Translations under genes and position numbers: made by a program
Shown: piece by piece, positions 31,139 to 39,042 of the stretch
Layout: each line of letters opens with the position of its first letter
How positions within the stretch are numbered: position 1 is the first letter of the stretch
Notes under the pieces: model-generated
What the model was told of the DNA's origin: nothing
Seen by the model: only the letters and a program-made list of their open reading frames with translations
The model's database searches: none
Assembly: GCF_000283655.1 (NCBI RefSeq)
Contig: NC_016622.1
Location: 2,058,501-2,122,500 of the forward strand
DNA length: 64,000 nucleotides
From: Azospirillum lipoferum 4B
GTDB taxonomy: Bacteria; Pseudomonadota; Alphaproteobacteria; Azospirillales; Azospirillaceae
Reading direction: 5' to 3'

Positions 31139-31451
31139 CGCGTTCCTCCCATAAGCCCACGACCACGGGCGCCGTTCCAGCCGGAAATCGGTGGAAGCGC
31201 AAAGCCGTGGCAGCCATGCCTTGGATTAGCCCATCAGACGGGCCGGAATATATGCCGAGACCGTGGGCAAGGAAAGCGCTTTGAATCGCTTTTCACTACG
31301 CGGAAGGACAAGCCGGTCCCAGCGGTAGATCCTGGTAATACCACGTTTTTAAAATCGGGCAAAGGGTAGACTATTCGCATGCGAAAAAGGACCCGCGATC
31401 TGCGAGTCCTTGGGCCATACTGGCGAACGACAGCGATTTTCAAAGAGAAAG
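31139..31451. other. Non-coding region upstream of nuoA
   Basis: This 313-base gap should carry the nuo promoter. A TATATT sequence lies on the - strand around 31240-31246, but no good -35 hexamer is at the right distance, so I do not call a start point. A perfect 10-base palindrome AAAGCGCTTT lies at 31273-31282. The right end holds the tRNA-Asp terminator. Confidence 0.45.
31384..31410 (-). terminator. Rho-independent terminator of tRNA-Asp
   Basis: Read leftward, AGGACTCGC pairs with GCGGGTCCT (9 bp with one U-G wobble) around a five-base loop, followed by TTTTT. It lies 41 bases past the 3' end of the tRNA. Confidence 0.85.
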
Positions 31452-31528
<77 letters not shown>

Positions 31529-31631
31529 GCTGAGCGACTTGGCTTCAACATCGGCAAATCTCAAAGCCAAAGCTTTGAACCGCCTACCGTTTTCACCCGG
31601 ACCGTTGTGGCCCCGTCGTTCGGTGGGCGGT

Positions 31632-31660
31632 TTGTAGTCGCCCGGGAGGCCGCCTGTCAA
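31632..31660 (-). promoter_or_regulatory. Sigma-70-type promoter for tRNA-Asp
   Basis: On the - strand TTGACA (31660-31655) is followed after exactly 17 bases by CTACAA (31637-31632). The start point would be near 31626, about 100 bases before the mature tRNA. The -35 is perfect; the -10 matches the consensus at four positions. Confidence 0.6.
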
Positions 31661-31725
31661 TCACCAAATTGCAAAAAATTAATGTCGAGCCGGCACCTCG
31701 GATTCCGGCGGTTTCCCCAGTCTGC

Positions 31726-31953
31726 TCAAGGCAGTCGATGCGCTTCCCGGCGCAGGGCTTCCAGGCGGTCGAAGGCCTGGATCATGCCCGCCGACAGTTC
31801 GCGGTGGTCGACGGCATCGGGTCCGCCGAAGCGGGTCAGTGTTTCTTCCAGGGCCCGCGCCAGATGTTCGGCGACGTCCAGATGCTTTTGTTCCAGCGCC
31901 AGTTCGAGTGCGGCGAGGATGCGGTCGCCGAGCCGCCGGTCGTTCGAAGTCAT
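31726..31953 (-). CDS. Small hypothetical protein
   Basis: The 75-residue product (MTSNDRRLGDRILAALELAL, then VAEHLARALEETLTRFGG, then MIQAFDRLEALRREAHR) is mostly amphipathic helix with no signal peptide or known motif. The ATG at 31953 has GGGGA about 6 bases upstream; longer frames upstream look non-coding. It is divergent from the small secreted protein at 32120. Coding potential is moderate: composition and helix periodicity are protein-like, but there is no family evidence. Confidence 0.55.
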   Translation of the reverse strand: MTSNDRRLGDRILAALELALEQKHLDVAEHLARALEETLTRFGGPDAVDHRELSAGMIQAFDRLEALRREAHRLP

Positions 31954-32119
31954 GCGTTTCCCCAACCCGTGAATTTCTGCGGCCGGCCATCGGCCGCCCT
32001 TGTTTCGGTTGAACAGGCAGAATAGCAGTTTCGCTGCAGCGGAGCGGCGGGAATCGCACGCTGCGACATTTCGGAGGCACCTCTTCCGATTCGGCGTCTC
32101 GTCATGCGATAGTCCGGCC

Positions 32120-32407
32120 ATGCCATTCCTTGTTCCGTCCCGCCGCAGCCTCGTCGCCCTTCTACTGACCGCCAGCGTCGTCATGGCGGCGAGACCGGCG
32201 CAGGCCGCCTCCAATGTCTCCGCCGCGCAGGCGGAGGCCAAGGAGATCGCCAAGTCCATGGGCAACTGCACCCCGGCCAAGGTCGAGGTGCTGCGCTATA
32301 CCGTCGGGCGCGAGGGATCGACGACCTTCAAGATCGGCTGCAGCGAGGACAAGGATGCCTTCGTCGTCGTGCAATGCCGGTCGCGCATCTGTGCGTTGGC
32401 GCGCTGA
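32120..32407 (+). CDS. Small secreted protein with four cysteines
   Basis: The 95-residue product starts with a signal peptide (SLVALLLTASVVMAARPAQA, cleavage after AQA). The mature part has four Cys residues in a spaced pattern (NCTPAKVEVL, FKIGCSEDKD, VVQCRSRICALAR), suggesting two disulfides in the periplasm. I recognise no family. It is followed 111 bases later by a lipoprotein gene on the same strand. Confidence 0.7.
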   Translation: MPFLVPSRRSLVALLLTASVVMAARPAQAASNVSAAQAEAKEIAKSMGNCTPAKVEVLRYTVGREGSTTFKIGCSEDKDAFVVVQCRSRICALAR

Positions 32408-32518
32408 GATCCGCAAGGTCGAGCCGTATGAGTGAATTCACCGCTTGTTAACCGCGCTCGCGCGCAATGGCGGAGTCCGGCGGATCGGGGCCGGTGCGCG
32501 CATGGCAACAGGGGCCGG

Positions 32519-32947
32519 ATGACGATGGGCATGGGACGGACGGCGTCGGTGCGGGGATGGCTGGCCATTGCAGTTGCGGCGCCGGTGATGGCCTTGGCCG
32601 GCTGCACCTCCCCGCTCGGGTTGGCGGCGGCCGGCGCGGATGTGGTGACGCTGAACGCCACCAAGAAGACCATCGGCGATCATCTGGTGTCGGCGGCGAC
32701 CGGCCGCGACTGTTCGATCCTCAACTTCGAGCAGAGCGGCGATTACTGTCCGGACAAGGTGGAGGTCGACCGCTCGCGGGTCTATTGCTACCGCACGCTG
32801 GCCGATGTCGAGTGCCACCACATCCCCGACCCCTACCGCAACGGCAACACGGCGCTCGCCAGCCCGCCGCCGGATATCCGGACGGTGCCGCGCCGAAAGA
32901 GCTTGTTCGACGACGCCACGCCCTATTCGGCGAACAACGGAAGCTGA
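32519..32947 (+). CDS. Lipoprotein of unknown function
   Basis: The 142-residue product has a type II signal sequence ending in the lipobox LAGC (MALAGCTSP), so Cys28 or a neighbouring position is lipidated. The mature domain contains several Cys residues (GRDCSILNFEQSGDYCPD, RVYCYRTLADVECHHIPDPY) and a polar tail (PRRKSLFDDATPYSANNGS). Starts at 32519 and 32525 are both possible. The LolCD system in this window would decide its final membrane. The gene converges on the next with a 6-base gap. Confidence 0.75.
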   Translation: MTMGMGRTASVRGWLAIAVAAPVMALAGCTSPLGLAAAGADVVTLNATKKTIGDHLVSAATGRDCSILNFEQSGDYCPDKVEVDRSRVYCYRTLADVECHHIPDPYRNGNTALASPPPDIRTVPRRKSLFDDATPYSANNGS

Positions 32948-32953
32948 GACTGC

Positions 32954-33412
32954 TCAGCGCACCTTCTTGGCGACGAAGGCCTTGGCGATCGCCATCATCG
33001 CCTTCTCGTGCGTCGGCCCGCCGGCCGGAGCGTCGTGAACGACAGCCCCCTTTGCAGCCGCCGCAGCCTTGCCGGCGGCGGCGCCGCGCTGTGGAACCGG
33101 ATCTCCCGAATCGCGGCCCAACTGGTTCAGCAGGTTTTCAAGCGCATCGCGGCTGAGACCCGAGGCGGACGGCCGCCCTCCCCCTGCCCCGCCGCCGGCG
33201 GCCGGTCGCGCGGGCGCGTTCCGGCTGGGCGGACGGCCGGCACGCTCGATGGCGGCGGCGGCGATGGCCTTCAGGAAGGGCTGGGCAATCCCGCGCAGCA
33301 GGTCGGGGTCTTCGACGGCCCAGGCCATCAGGAGCTTCTGCGCGTTCATCCGGCTGCCCTTGGCCGCCAGGATCGCTTCGCGGACCTTGCCGTCGACGTA
33401 GGAATTGCTCAT
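32954..33412 (-). CDS. Hypothetical protein with Ala/Gly/Pro-rich middle
   Basis: The 152-residue product has a helical N-terminal domain (SYVDGKVREAILAAKGSRM, AQKLLMAWAVEDPDLLRGIA, QPFLKAIAAAAIERAG), a Gly/Ala/Pro-rich linker at about residues 62-85, a short helix (LSRDALENLLNQLG) and a helical end (HEKAMMAIAKAFVAKKVR). There is no signal peptide. I do not recognise the family. It is divergent from the DsbA-like gene. Confidence 0.65.
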   Translation of the reverse strand: MSNSYVDGKVREAILAAKGSRMNAQKLLMAWAVEDPDLLRGIAQPFLKAIAAAAIERAGRPPSRNAPARPAAGGGAGGGRPSASGLSRDALENLLNQLGRDSGDPVPQRGAAAGKAAAAAKGAVVHDAPAGGPTHEKAMMAIAKAFVAKKVR

Positions 33413-33579
33413 CGGGAATCGTCCACCGGGATATGTCCGCCCGCCGCGTCACGACCGCGGGAACCACGGAGGACTGTCGGGCCAACTCGGTTAACAAACG
33501 GTTGCGGGGGCCTTTGCGCTTTGCGGAAGGAATGGAAGAAGCGGTTGCCGCCGGCCGGGGAGGCGCGGATAGTGGCGGG

Positions 33580-34233
33580 ATGCTGATCGAAACCTTCGCC
33601 GACCTGATCTGCCCCTGGTGCTACATCGGCAAGCGCCGGCTCGACCGCGCGCTGATGCAGCGGCCGGGCCTGCGCCCGGAACTCCGCTGGCAGCCGTTCC
33701 AGCTGAACCCGGACATGCCGCGCGGGGGGATGTCGCGCGACGATTATCTGGCTGCCAAGTTCGGCGGCGGGGAGCGCGCCCGGCAGATTCACCGGGTGGT
33801 CGAGGATACGGCGGCGCGCGACGGGCTGCCGCTGGCGCTCGACCGCATCCAGCGCACGCCCAACAGCTTCGACGCGCACCGGCTGGTCCGGATCGCCGGG
33901 CGCCACGGGCTGGGCAACGCGATGGCCGATGCGCTGTTCGCCGCCTATTTCGTCGAGGGCGTGGACATCGGCGACCGGGACGCATTGGCCAGCGTCGCCG
34001 CCGGGCTGGGAATGGATTTCGCCGAGACGCGGCGCCAGCTGTCCACCGACGCCGAATCGGCGTCCGTGCATGCCGCCGACGCGCTGGCCCGCCAGATGGG
34101 ACTGCAGGCGGTGCCCTGCTATATCTTCAACCGCCGTTACGCCCTGTCCGGCGCGCAGGAGCCGGCGAGCTTTCTGCCGCTGCTGGACCTCGGCAGCGAA
34201 GAGCCGGAGAATTTGTCGGTCGTATCCGGCTGA
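33580..34233 (+). CDS. DsbA-family oxidoreductase (FrnE-like)
   Basis: The 217-residue protein has the thioredoxin-like active site CPWC at residues 11-14 (FADLICPWCYIGKRR), the helical insertion (NSFDAHRLVRIAGRHGLGNA) and the cis-Pro region QAVPCYIFNRRYALSGAQ. No signal peptide is present, so like other FrnE-type proteins it is likely cytoplasmic, acting as a disulfide oxidoreductase or isomerase. The start at 33580 gives the family-typical N-terminus; an ATG further upstream is in frame. Confidence 0.88.
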   Translation: MLIETFADLICPWCYIGKRRLDRALMQRPGLRPELRWQPFQLNPDMPRGGMSRDDYLAAKFGGGERARQIHRVVEDTAARDGLPLALDRIQRTPNSFDAHRLVRIAGRHGLGNAMADALFAAYFVEGVDIGDRDALASVAAGLGMDFAETRRQLSTDAESASVHAADALARQMGLQAVPCYIFNRRYALSGAQEPASFLPLLDLGSEEPENLSVVSG

Positions 34234-34245
34234 CACAGCCCAACG

Positions 34246-34275
34246 AGAAAGGGCGGCCCGAGAGCCGCCCTTTTC
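34246..34275. terminator. Bidirectional terminator between the DsbA-like gene and prpE
   Basis: AAAGGGCGGC (34248-34257) pairs perfectly with GCCGCCCTTT (34264-34273) around a 6-base loop, with TTTT on the + strand and TTTCTC on the - strand. It ends both convergent genes. Confidence 0.88.
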
Positions 34276-34288
34276 CCTGTCCGCCCGG

Positions 34289-36226
34289 TCAGGCCGGCGT
34301 GCTGCTGGTCTTGGCGTAGCCCAGCGTCTTCAGCGCATCGGCGATCTCCGGCAGGATGCCCGGATCGTCGATGGTCGCCGGCATCTTGTAATCCTGGCTG
34401 TCGGCGATCTTCTGCATGGTGCCGCGCAGGATCTTGCCCGACCGCGTCTTCGGCAGGCGGTCGACCACCAGGGCGCGCTTGAAGTCGGCGACCGGGCCGA
34501 TCTGCTCGCGCACCAGCTGGACAACCTCCTTGACGATCTCCTCATGCGGGCGGGTGACGCCGGCCTTCAGGCAGACGAAGCCCAGCGGCACCTGGCCCTT
34601 CAGGTCGTCGGCGACGCCGATCACCGCGCATTCGGCGACGTCCTTGTGGCTCGACAGCACCTCTTCCATGGCGCCGGTCGACAGGCGATGGCCGGCGACG
34701 TTGATGATGTCGTCGGTGCGCGCCATGACATAGACATAGCCGTCATCGTCGATGAAGCCGGCGTCGCCGGTCTGGTAATAGCCCGGGTAGTCGGCGAGGT
34801 AGGATTTCTTGAAGCGCTCGTCGGCGTTCCACAGCGTCGGCAGCGTGCCCGGAGGCAGCGGCAGCTTGACGCAGATGGCGCCGATGTCGCCGCGCGGAAC
34901 CTCCTTCAGCTCGGCGTTCAGCACACGCACGTCCCAGCCCGGCATCGGGCGGGTGGCGGAGCCGTATTTGATCGGGAACAGGTGGACGCCCAGCGGATTG
35001 CCGGAAATCGCCCAGCCGGTCTCGGTCTGCCACCAGTGGTCGATGACCGGGACGTTCAGATTGTCCTCGGCCCAGTGCAGCGTGTCGGGGTCCGACCGCT
35101 CGCCGGCAAGGAACAGGGCGCGGAAATGCGACAGGTCGTATTTCTTCAGGTGATTGGCGTCCGGATCCTCGCGCTTGATGGCGCGGAAGGCGGTGGGCGC
35201 GGTGAACAGCGTGCCGACCTTGTGCTGCTCGATCACGCGCCAGAAGGTGCCCGGATCGGGGGTGCCGACCGGCTTGCCTTCGAACACCACGGTGGTGCAG
35301 CCGGTCAGCAGCGGCGCATAGACGATGTAGGAATGGCCGACGACCCAGCCCACATCCGACGCCGCCCAGTAAACCTCGCCGGGCTTGACGTTGTAGATGT
35401 TGGTCATGGTCCAGCGCAGCGCCACCGCATGGCCGCCGTTGTCGCGCACCACGCCCTTGGGCTGGCCGGTCGTGCCGGAGGTGTAGAGGATATAGAGCGG
35501 GTCGGTCGCCTTGACGGGCACGCATTCCGCCGGTTCGGCCTTCGCCACGGCCTCCATCCAGTCGACGTCGCGGCCGGCGACCAGCGTCGCGGTCTCCTGC
35601 GGGCGCTGATAGACGATGACGCTGCTGGGCTTGTGGGCCGACTGCTCGATGGCGGAGTCCAGCATCGGCTTGTACTTGACGATGCGGTTCGGCTCGATGC
35701 CGCAGGAGGCCGAGACGATGGCCTTCGGCTTGGCGTCGTCGATGCGGGTCGCCAGCTCGTGCGGGGCGAAGCCGCCGAACACCACCGAATGGACGGCACC
35801 CAGACGGGCGCAGGCCAGCATCGCGACGACCGATTGCGGGATCATCGGCATGTAGAGGAGGACGCGGTCGCCCTTCTCCACGCCCTGGGCGCGCAGCGCG
35901 CCGGCGAAGCGGGCGACCTGTTCCCGCAGCTCGGCATAGGTGATGGTCTGGACGGTCTGGGTGACCGGGCTGTCATAGATGATCGCCGCCTGGGCGCCGC
36001 GCCCGTCTTCCACATGACGATCGACCGCGTTGTAGCAGGTGTTCAGCTCCCCGCCGGTGAACCAGCGGTAGAAGGGCGCGTTGCTGTCGTCCAGCACCTT
36101 GTCCCACGGCTTGAACCAGGAAATGTCCTTCGCCGCCTCGCCCCAGAACCCGGCGGGGTCCGACAGGGAACGGGCATGCATCTGGTCGAAAAGCTCTGCA
36201 GTCGTGGTGCTGGCGGTCGGGCTCAT
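34289..36226 (-). CDS. prpE: Propionate--CoA ligase
   Basis: The 645-residue acyl-CoA synthetase has the AMP-binding motif YTSGTTGQPKGVVRD, FLAGERSDPDTLHWAED and HWWQTETGWAI typical of PrpE rather than Acs, and the C-terminal catalytic lysine in PKTRSGKILRGTM. It makes propionyl-CoA from propionate, ATP and CoA. The epimerase gene at 12744 and the biotin ligase at 15738 fit a methylmalonyl-CoA route, although no carboxylase or mutase is in the window. An inverted repeat at 36296-36321 lies upstream. It ends at a terminator shared with the DsbA-like gene. Confidence 0.93.
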   Translation of the reverse strand: MSPTASTTTAELFDQMHARSLSDPAGFWGEAAKDISWFKPWDKVLDDSNAPFYRWFTGGELNTCYNAVDRHVEDGRGAQAAIIYDSPVTQTVQTITYAELREQVARFAGALRAQGVEKGDRVLLYMPMIPQSVVAMLACARLGAVHSVVFGGFAPHELATRIDDAKPKAIVSASCGIEPNRIVKYKPMLDSAIEQSAHKPSSVIVYQRPQETATLVAGRDVDWMEAVAKAEPAECVPVKATDPLYILYTSGTTGQPKGVVRDNGGHAVALRWTMTNIYNVKPGEVYWAASDVGWVVGHSYIVYAPLLTGCTTVVFEGKPVGTPDPGTFWRVIEQHKVGTLFTAPTAFRAIKREDPDANHLKKYDLSHFRALFLAGERSDPDTLHWAEDNLNVPVIDHWWQTETGWAISGNPLGVHLFPIKYGSATRPMPGWDVRVLNAELKEVPRGDIGAICVKLPLPPGTLPTLWNADERFKKSYLADYPGYYQTGDAGFIDDDGYVYVMARTDDIINVAGHRLSTGAMEEVLSSHKDVAECAVIGVADDLKGQVPLGFVCLKAGVTRPHEEIVKEVVQLVREQIGPVADFKRALVVDRLPKTRSGKILRGTMQKIADSQDYKMPATIDDPGILPEIADALKTLGYAKTSSTPA

Positions 36227-36295
36227 GGCGGGGCGTCCCTCGTTCTATTTTGGTACTATTCGGTGCGCATTTCCTCTCGGCCACGAAACGATCAA

Positions 36296-36321
36296 TTTCG
36301 CAGCCTCCACAATCTGCGACA
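36296..36321. promoter_or_regulatory. Candidate operator upstream of prpE
   Basis: TTTCGCAG (36296-36303) and CTGCGACA (36314-36321) form an inverted repeat with seven of eight positions matching across a 10-base spacer. It lies 70-95 bases upstream of the prpE start on the - strand, a plausible operator position. The cognate regulator is unknown. Confidence 0.4.
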
Positions 36322-36412
36322 AAAGCATAAGTGCAGGCAAATGTCAGAAGGTCGGGGGTGCGGCGAGCTGTCGCATTCCCCGTTCGTGAAACGCCGTTCC
36401 GACCCCTGGAAT

Positions 36413-36874
36413 TCAAAAGGAAACACAGACCGGCCTTATGGCGAGTCCGACGGACTGCTGGTGGAATCGCTCCTTGTACGATTCGACGATTTCGCGGATG
36501 AGCGACAGCGTCGCCGGCCCTCCTTCGGCCAGCAGGGTCAGCACCTTGCTCGGCTCCCGGATCAGCCGGCCGGTCTCGCTGTCGCGCCAATGGCCGGAAG
36601 CGTCGATGACGGTCAGACCGTTGGGAAAGCGCGGCGTCACCTCGCCATCCAGGAAATCGGCCCAGTCGCGCTCGCTGACGCCGACATCCGCACCGATGTT
36701 GCGGCCGAAGAACAGCTGCGCCTCGATCATCGGGGCGGCGGAATAGGCCTCGCACGCGAGCGGAGCCGCGGCCGGAGCGAAGGCGGGCTGCATGGGGGCC
36801 AGCTGTGCCGCGGCCGGCGCGCTCAGCAACAGGAGCGGGAGAAGAACGGACGGCAGAGTCGGGACGGGGCGCAT
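36413..36874 (-). CDS. DUF3574 domain secreted protein
   Basis: The 153-residue protein has a signal peptide (LPSVLLPLLLLSAPAAAQ) and the DUF3574 body: AQLFFGRNIGADVGVSERDW, FLDGEVTPRFPNGLTVIDAS, GHWRDSETGRLIREPSKVL and IVESYKERFHQQSV. The family is widespread and uncharacterised. A Cys lies in the mature N-terminal segment (PLACEAYSA) and another near the C-terminus. It is likely periplasmic. Confidence 0.85.
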   Translation of the reverse strand: MRPVPTLPSVLLPLLLLSAPAAAQLAPMQPAFAPAAAPLACEAYSAAPMIEAQLFFGRNIGADVGVSERDWADFLDGEVTPRFPNGLTVIDASGHWRDSETGRLIREPSKVLTLLAEGGPATLSLIREIVESYKERFHQQSVGLAIRPVCVSF

Positions 36875-36979
36875 CGGCGAGTCTCCGTTCGGGCGAGGGA
36901 TGGCACGTCAAGTCAGGCGGGCGGCATCTGGATCAGCGACGCTCTGGTCAGGACGCCCACGGACCGTTATGCATGGATC

Positions 36980-37336
36980 ATGGCCATCGATCCACCCATC
37001 ACCGGGATTCGCCCGATCCTGACCGTCGTCCACGGCAACGGCGAGCGCCTGATCGTGGCCCGTCTCACCAACCTGGGCGGCGGCAGCCAGTCCAACCGCT
37101 TCGTCCTGCGCCGCGCCGACTTCCGCGCACCGTGGGAGCAGCCGGAGAAGGGCTATTTCGGCTATGCCGAGGTCGCCCGCGCGCTGGACGCCAACGGCTG
37201 GCGCGGCTGCAGCATCGAAGCGATGGCGACCACCGACCTGGAGGAACGCCGCGCCCGCCAGCTCGCCCGCAAGAAGCTGCACCTGCAATGCGTCGAGGCG
37301 GCGATCCGGCGGGCGCAGGAGGGGGAGCACGCTTAG
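36980..37336 (+). CDS. Hypothetical protein
   Basis: The 118-residue product starts MAIDPPITGIRPILTVVHGN and continues GERLIVARLTNLGGGSQSNR, FVLRRADFRAPWEQPEKGYF and an Arg/Lys-rich C-terminal helix (EERRARQLARKKLHLQCVEA). There is no signal peptide or membrane segment. I recognise no family. It overlaps the end of the convergent argO gene by 4 bases. No clear ribosome site precedes the ATG. Confidence 0.6.
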   Translation: MAIDPPITGIRPILTVVHGNGERLIVARLTNLGGGSQSNRFVLRRADFRAPWEQPEKGYFGYAEVARALDANGWRGCSIEAMATTDLEERRARQLARKKLHLQCVEAAIRRAQEGEHA

Positions 37337-37986
37337 GCTCCGGCCTCCCCGATCAGCAATCCGGCGGCAATGGCCCACATCACCAGGGCGATGACACCGT
37401 CCATCACCCGCCAGGAGGCCGGCCGGGCGAACAGCGGGCGCAGCAGGCGGGCGCCATAGCCGAGCCCGAAGAAGAACAGGAAGGACGCCGTCATCGCCCC
37501 CAGCGCGAAGGCCTCCCGCGCCTCGGCAAAGCGGGCTGAGACGGAGCCGACCAGCACCACCGTGTCCAGATAGACATGCGGGTTCAGCCAGGTCAGCGCC
37601 AGACAGGTCAGCAGCGCCGGCAGCAGCCCCGCCGGCTCCCGCTCCGCCGGGGTCAGCCCGGTTCCGCTGCGCAGGGCGGATCGGGCGCTGCGCAGGCCAT
37701 AGACCAGCAGGAACGCGGCACCGGCATAGCGCATCAGCGGCTCCAGCCAGGGCCAGCGCGCGCCGGCCGTGGCGAAACCGCTGACGCCGATCAGGATCAG
37801 CACCGCGTCGGACAGGGCGCAGGTGGCGCAGATCGCCAGCACATGCTCGTTGCGCAGGCCCTGGCGCAGCACGAAGGCGTTCTGCGCCCCGATGGCGACG
37901 ATCAGGCTAAATCCCAGGAACAGGCCGGGCAGGAAGGCGGTGAGCAGGGCGGAGGAAAACAGGGAGGCGGCAAAGGGGTCGGTCAT
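37333..37986 (-). CDS. argO: LysE/ArgO family amino-acid exporter
   Basis: The 217-residue protein has six hydrophobic segments and the family motif LIVAIGAQNAFVLRQGL, plus CALSDAVLILIGVSG and LTWLNPHVYLDTVVLVG. ArgO exports arginine (and the toxic analogue canavanine) and LysE exports lysine or arginine; substrate here is inferred. It is transcribed divergently from the argP-like regulator, the classical pairing. Confidence 0.9.
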   Translation of the reverse strand: MTDPFAASLFSSALLTAFLPGLFLGFSLIVAIGAQNAFVLRQGLRNEHVLAICATCALSDAVLILIGVSGFATAGARWPWLEPLMRYAGAAFLLVYGLRSARSALRSGTGLTPAEREPAGLLPALLTCLALTWLNPHVYLDTVVLVGSVSARFAEAREAFALGAMTASFLFFFGLGYGARLLRPLFARPASWRVMDGVIALVMWAIAAGLLIGEAGA

Positions 37987-38063
37987 GGCGCGGTTCCGGA
38001 GTCGGTGGATGCCAATCCGCTACCATCGGACCGCCCTTTGCCCTACTTAACACTCCTTGCCCC

Positions 38064-38081
38064 GATTAAGCGGAGCTAATC
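38064..38081. promoter_or_regulatory. Inverted repeat in the argO-argP intergenic region
   Basis: GATTA (38064-38068) and TAATC (38077-38081) are inverted across 8 bases that include the argP ribosome site. A LysR-type regulator could bind here and repress its own translation start region. The match is short, so confidence is low. Confidence 0.3.
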
Positions 38082-38082
38082 C

Positions 38083-38982
38083 ATGCTGGACTATCCGCTG
38101 CTGGCGGCACTGGCCGCCGTGATCCGCACCGGCAGTTTCGAACGCGCCGCCCAGCAGCTGCACGTCACGCCCTCGGCGGTGTCGCAGCGGGTCAAGCTGC
38201 TGGAGGAACGGCTGGGCAGCGTCCTGGTGGTGCGCGGCCAGCCCTGTACCGGGACGGCCGCCGGCCAGCGCCTGTGCCAGCATGTGGAGCGGGTTGCCCT
38301 GCTGGAAAGCGAACTGCGCGGCGCCCTGCCCGGCTTGCTCCCGGCAGAGGGGCCGACCACCCTGCGCATCGCGGTGAACGCCGACAGCCTCGCCACCTGG
38401 TTCGTCGCGGCGATGGCCGAGATGCCCGATTGCCTGTTCGATCTGGTGCTGGACGACCAGGACCACAGCGCCGAATGGCTGCGCAAGGGCGAGGTGCTGG
38501 CCGCCGTCACCGCCAGCGCGGCACCGGTCCCCGGCTGCAACAGCCATCCGCTGGGCGCGCTGCGCTACCGCGCGACCGCAAGCCCCGACTACATGCGCCG
38601 CCATTTCCCGGACGGCGTGACGCCCGACGCCCTGGCCCGCGCGCCCTGCCTGACCTTCAACCGCAAGGACCGGCTGCAGGCGCAATGGCTGCGGACGGTG
38701 CTGGGCGACCGCGATTCACAAACGCCGACTCCGCCCACCCATTGGCTGCCCTCTACCCACGCCTTCGTCGACGGGGCGCTGGCCGGGCTGGGATGGGGGA
38801 TGAACCCGGACCCGCTGGTCGCCGACCATCTCGCCGCCGGCCGGCTGGTGGAGCTGGTGCCCGGCCAGCCGTTGGACGTGCCGCTCCATTGGCAGCAGAG
38901 CCGCATTGCCGGAACGGCGCTGGCCGAGCTGTCGCGTGCCGTGCTGCGCGCCGGCCGGCGGGCGCTGCAGGACCCCGCATGA
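38083..38982 (+). CDS. argP: LysR-type regulator ArgP/IciA
   Basis: The 299-residue protein has the winged helix-turn-helix of LysR regulators at residues 1-60 (RTGSFERAAQQLHVTPSAVS QRV pattern) and a periplasmic-binding-like effector domain. ArgP activates argO in response to arginine, with lysine acting as antagonist in E. coli. The divergent argO gene 96 bases away supports the call. The protein is near the usual length of about 300. Confidence 0.92.
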   Translation: MLDYPLLAALAAVIRTGSFERAAQQLHVTPSAVSQRVKLLEERLGSVLVVRGQPCTGTAAGQRLCQHVERVALLESELRGALPGLLPAEGPTTLRIAVNADSLATWFVAAMAEMPDCLFDLVLDDQDHSAEWLRKGEVLAAVTASAAPVPGCNSHPLGALRYRATASPDYMRRHFPDGVTPDALARAPCLTFNRKDRLQAQWLRTVLGDRDSQTPTPPTHWLPSTHAFVDGALAGLGWGMNPDPLVADHLAAGRLVELVPGQPLDVPLHWQQSRIAGTALAELSRAVLRAGRRALQDPA

Positions 38983-39042
38983 GGACTTTGCCCGCGGCGC
39001 GTGCGCGCTTATATGGATCCAACCAATCTCTGGAGGGATTCG

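Noticed and set aside
33929-37336. Open frame of about 1135 codons on the + strand across prpE
   Set aside because: It runs antisense through prpE and the DUF3574 gene; only the last part (from 36980) is kept as a separate small gene.
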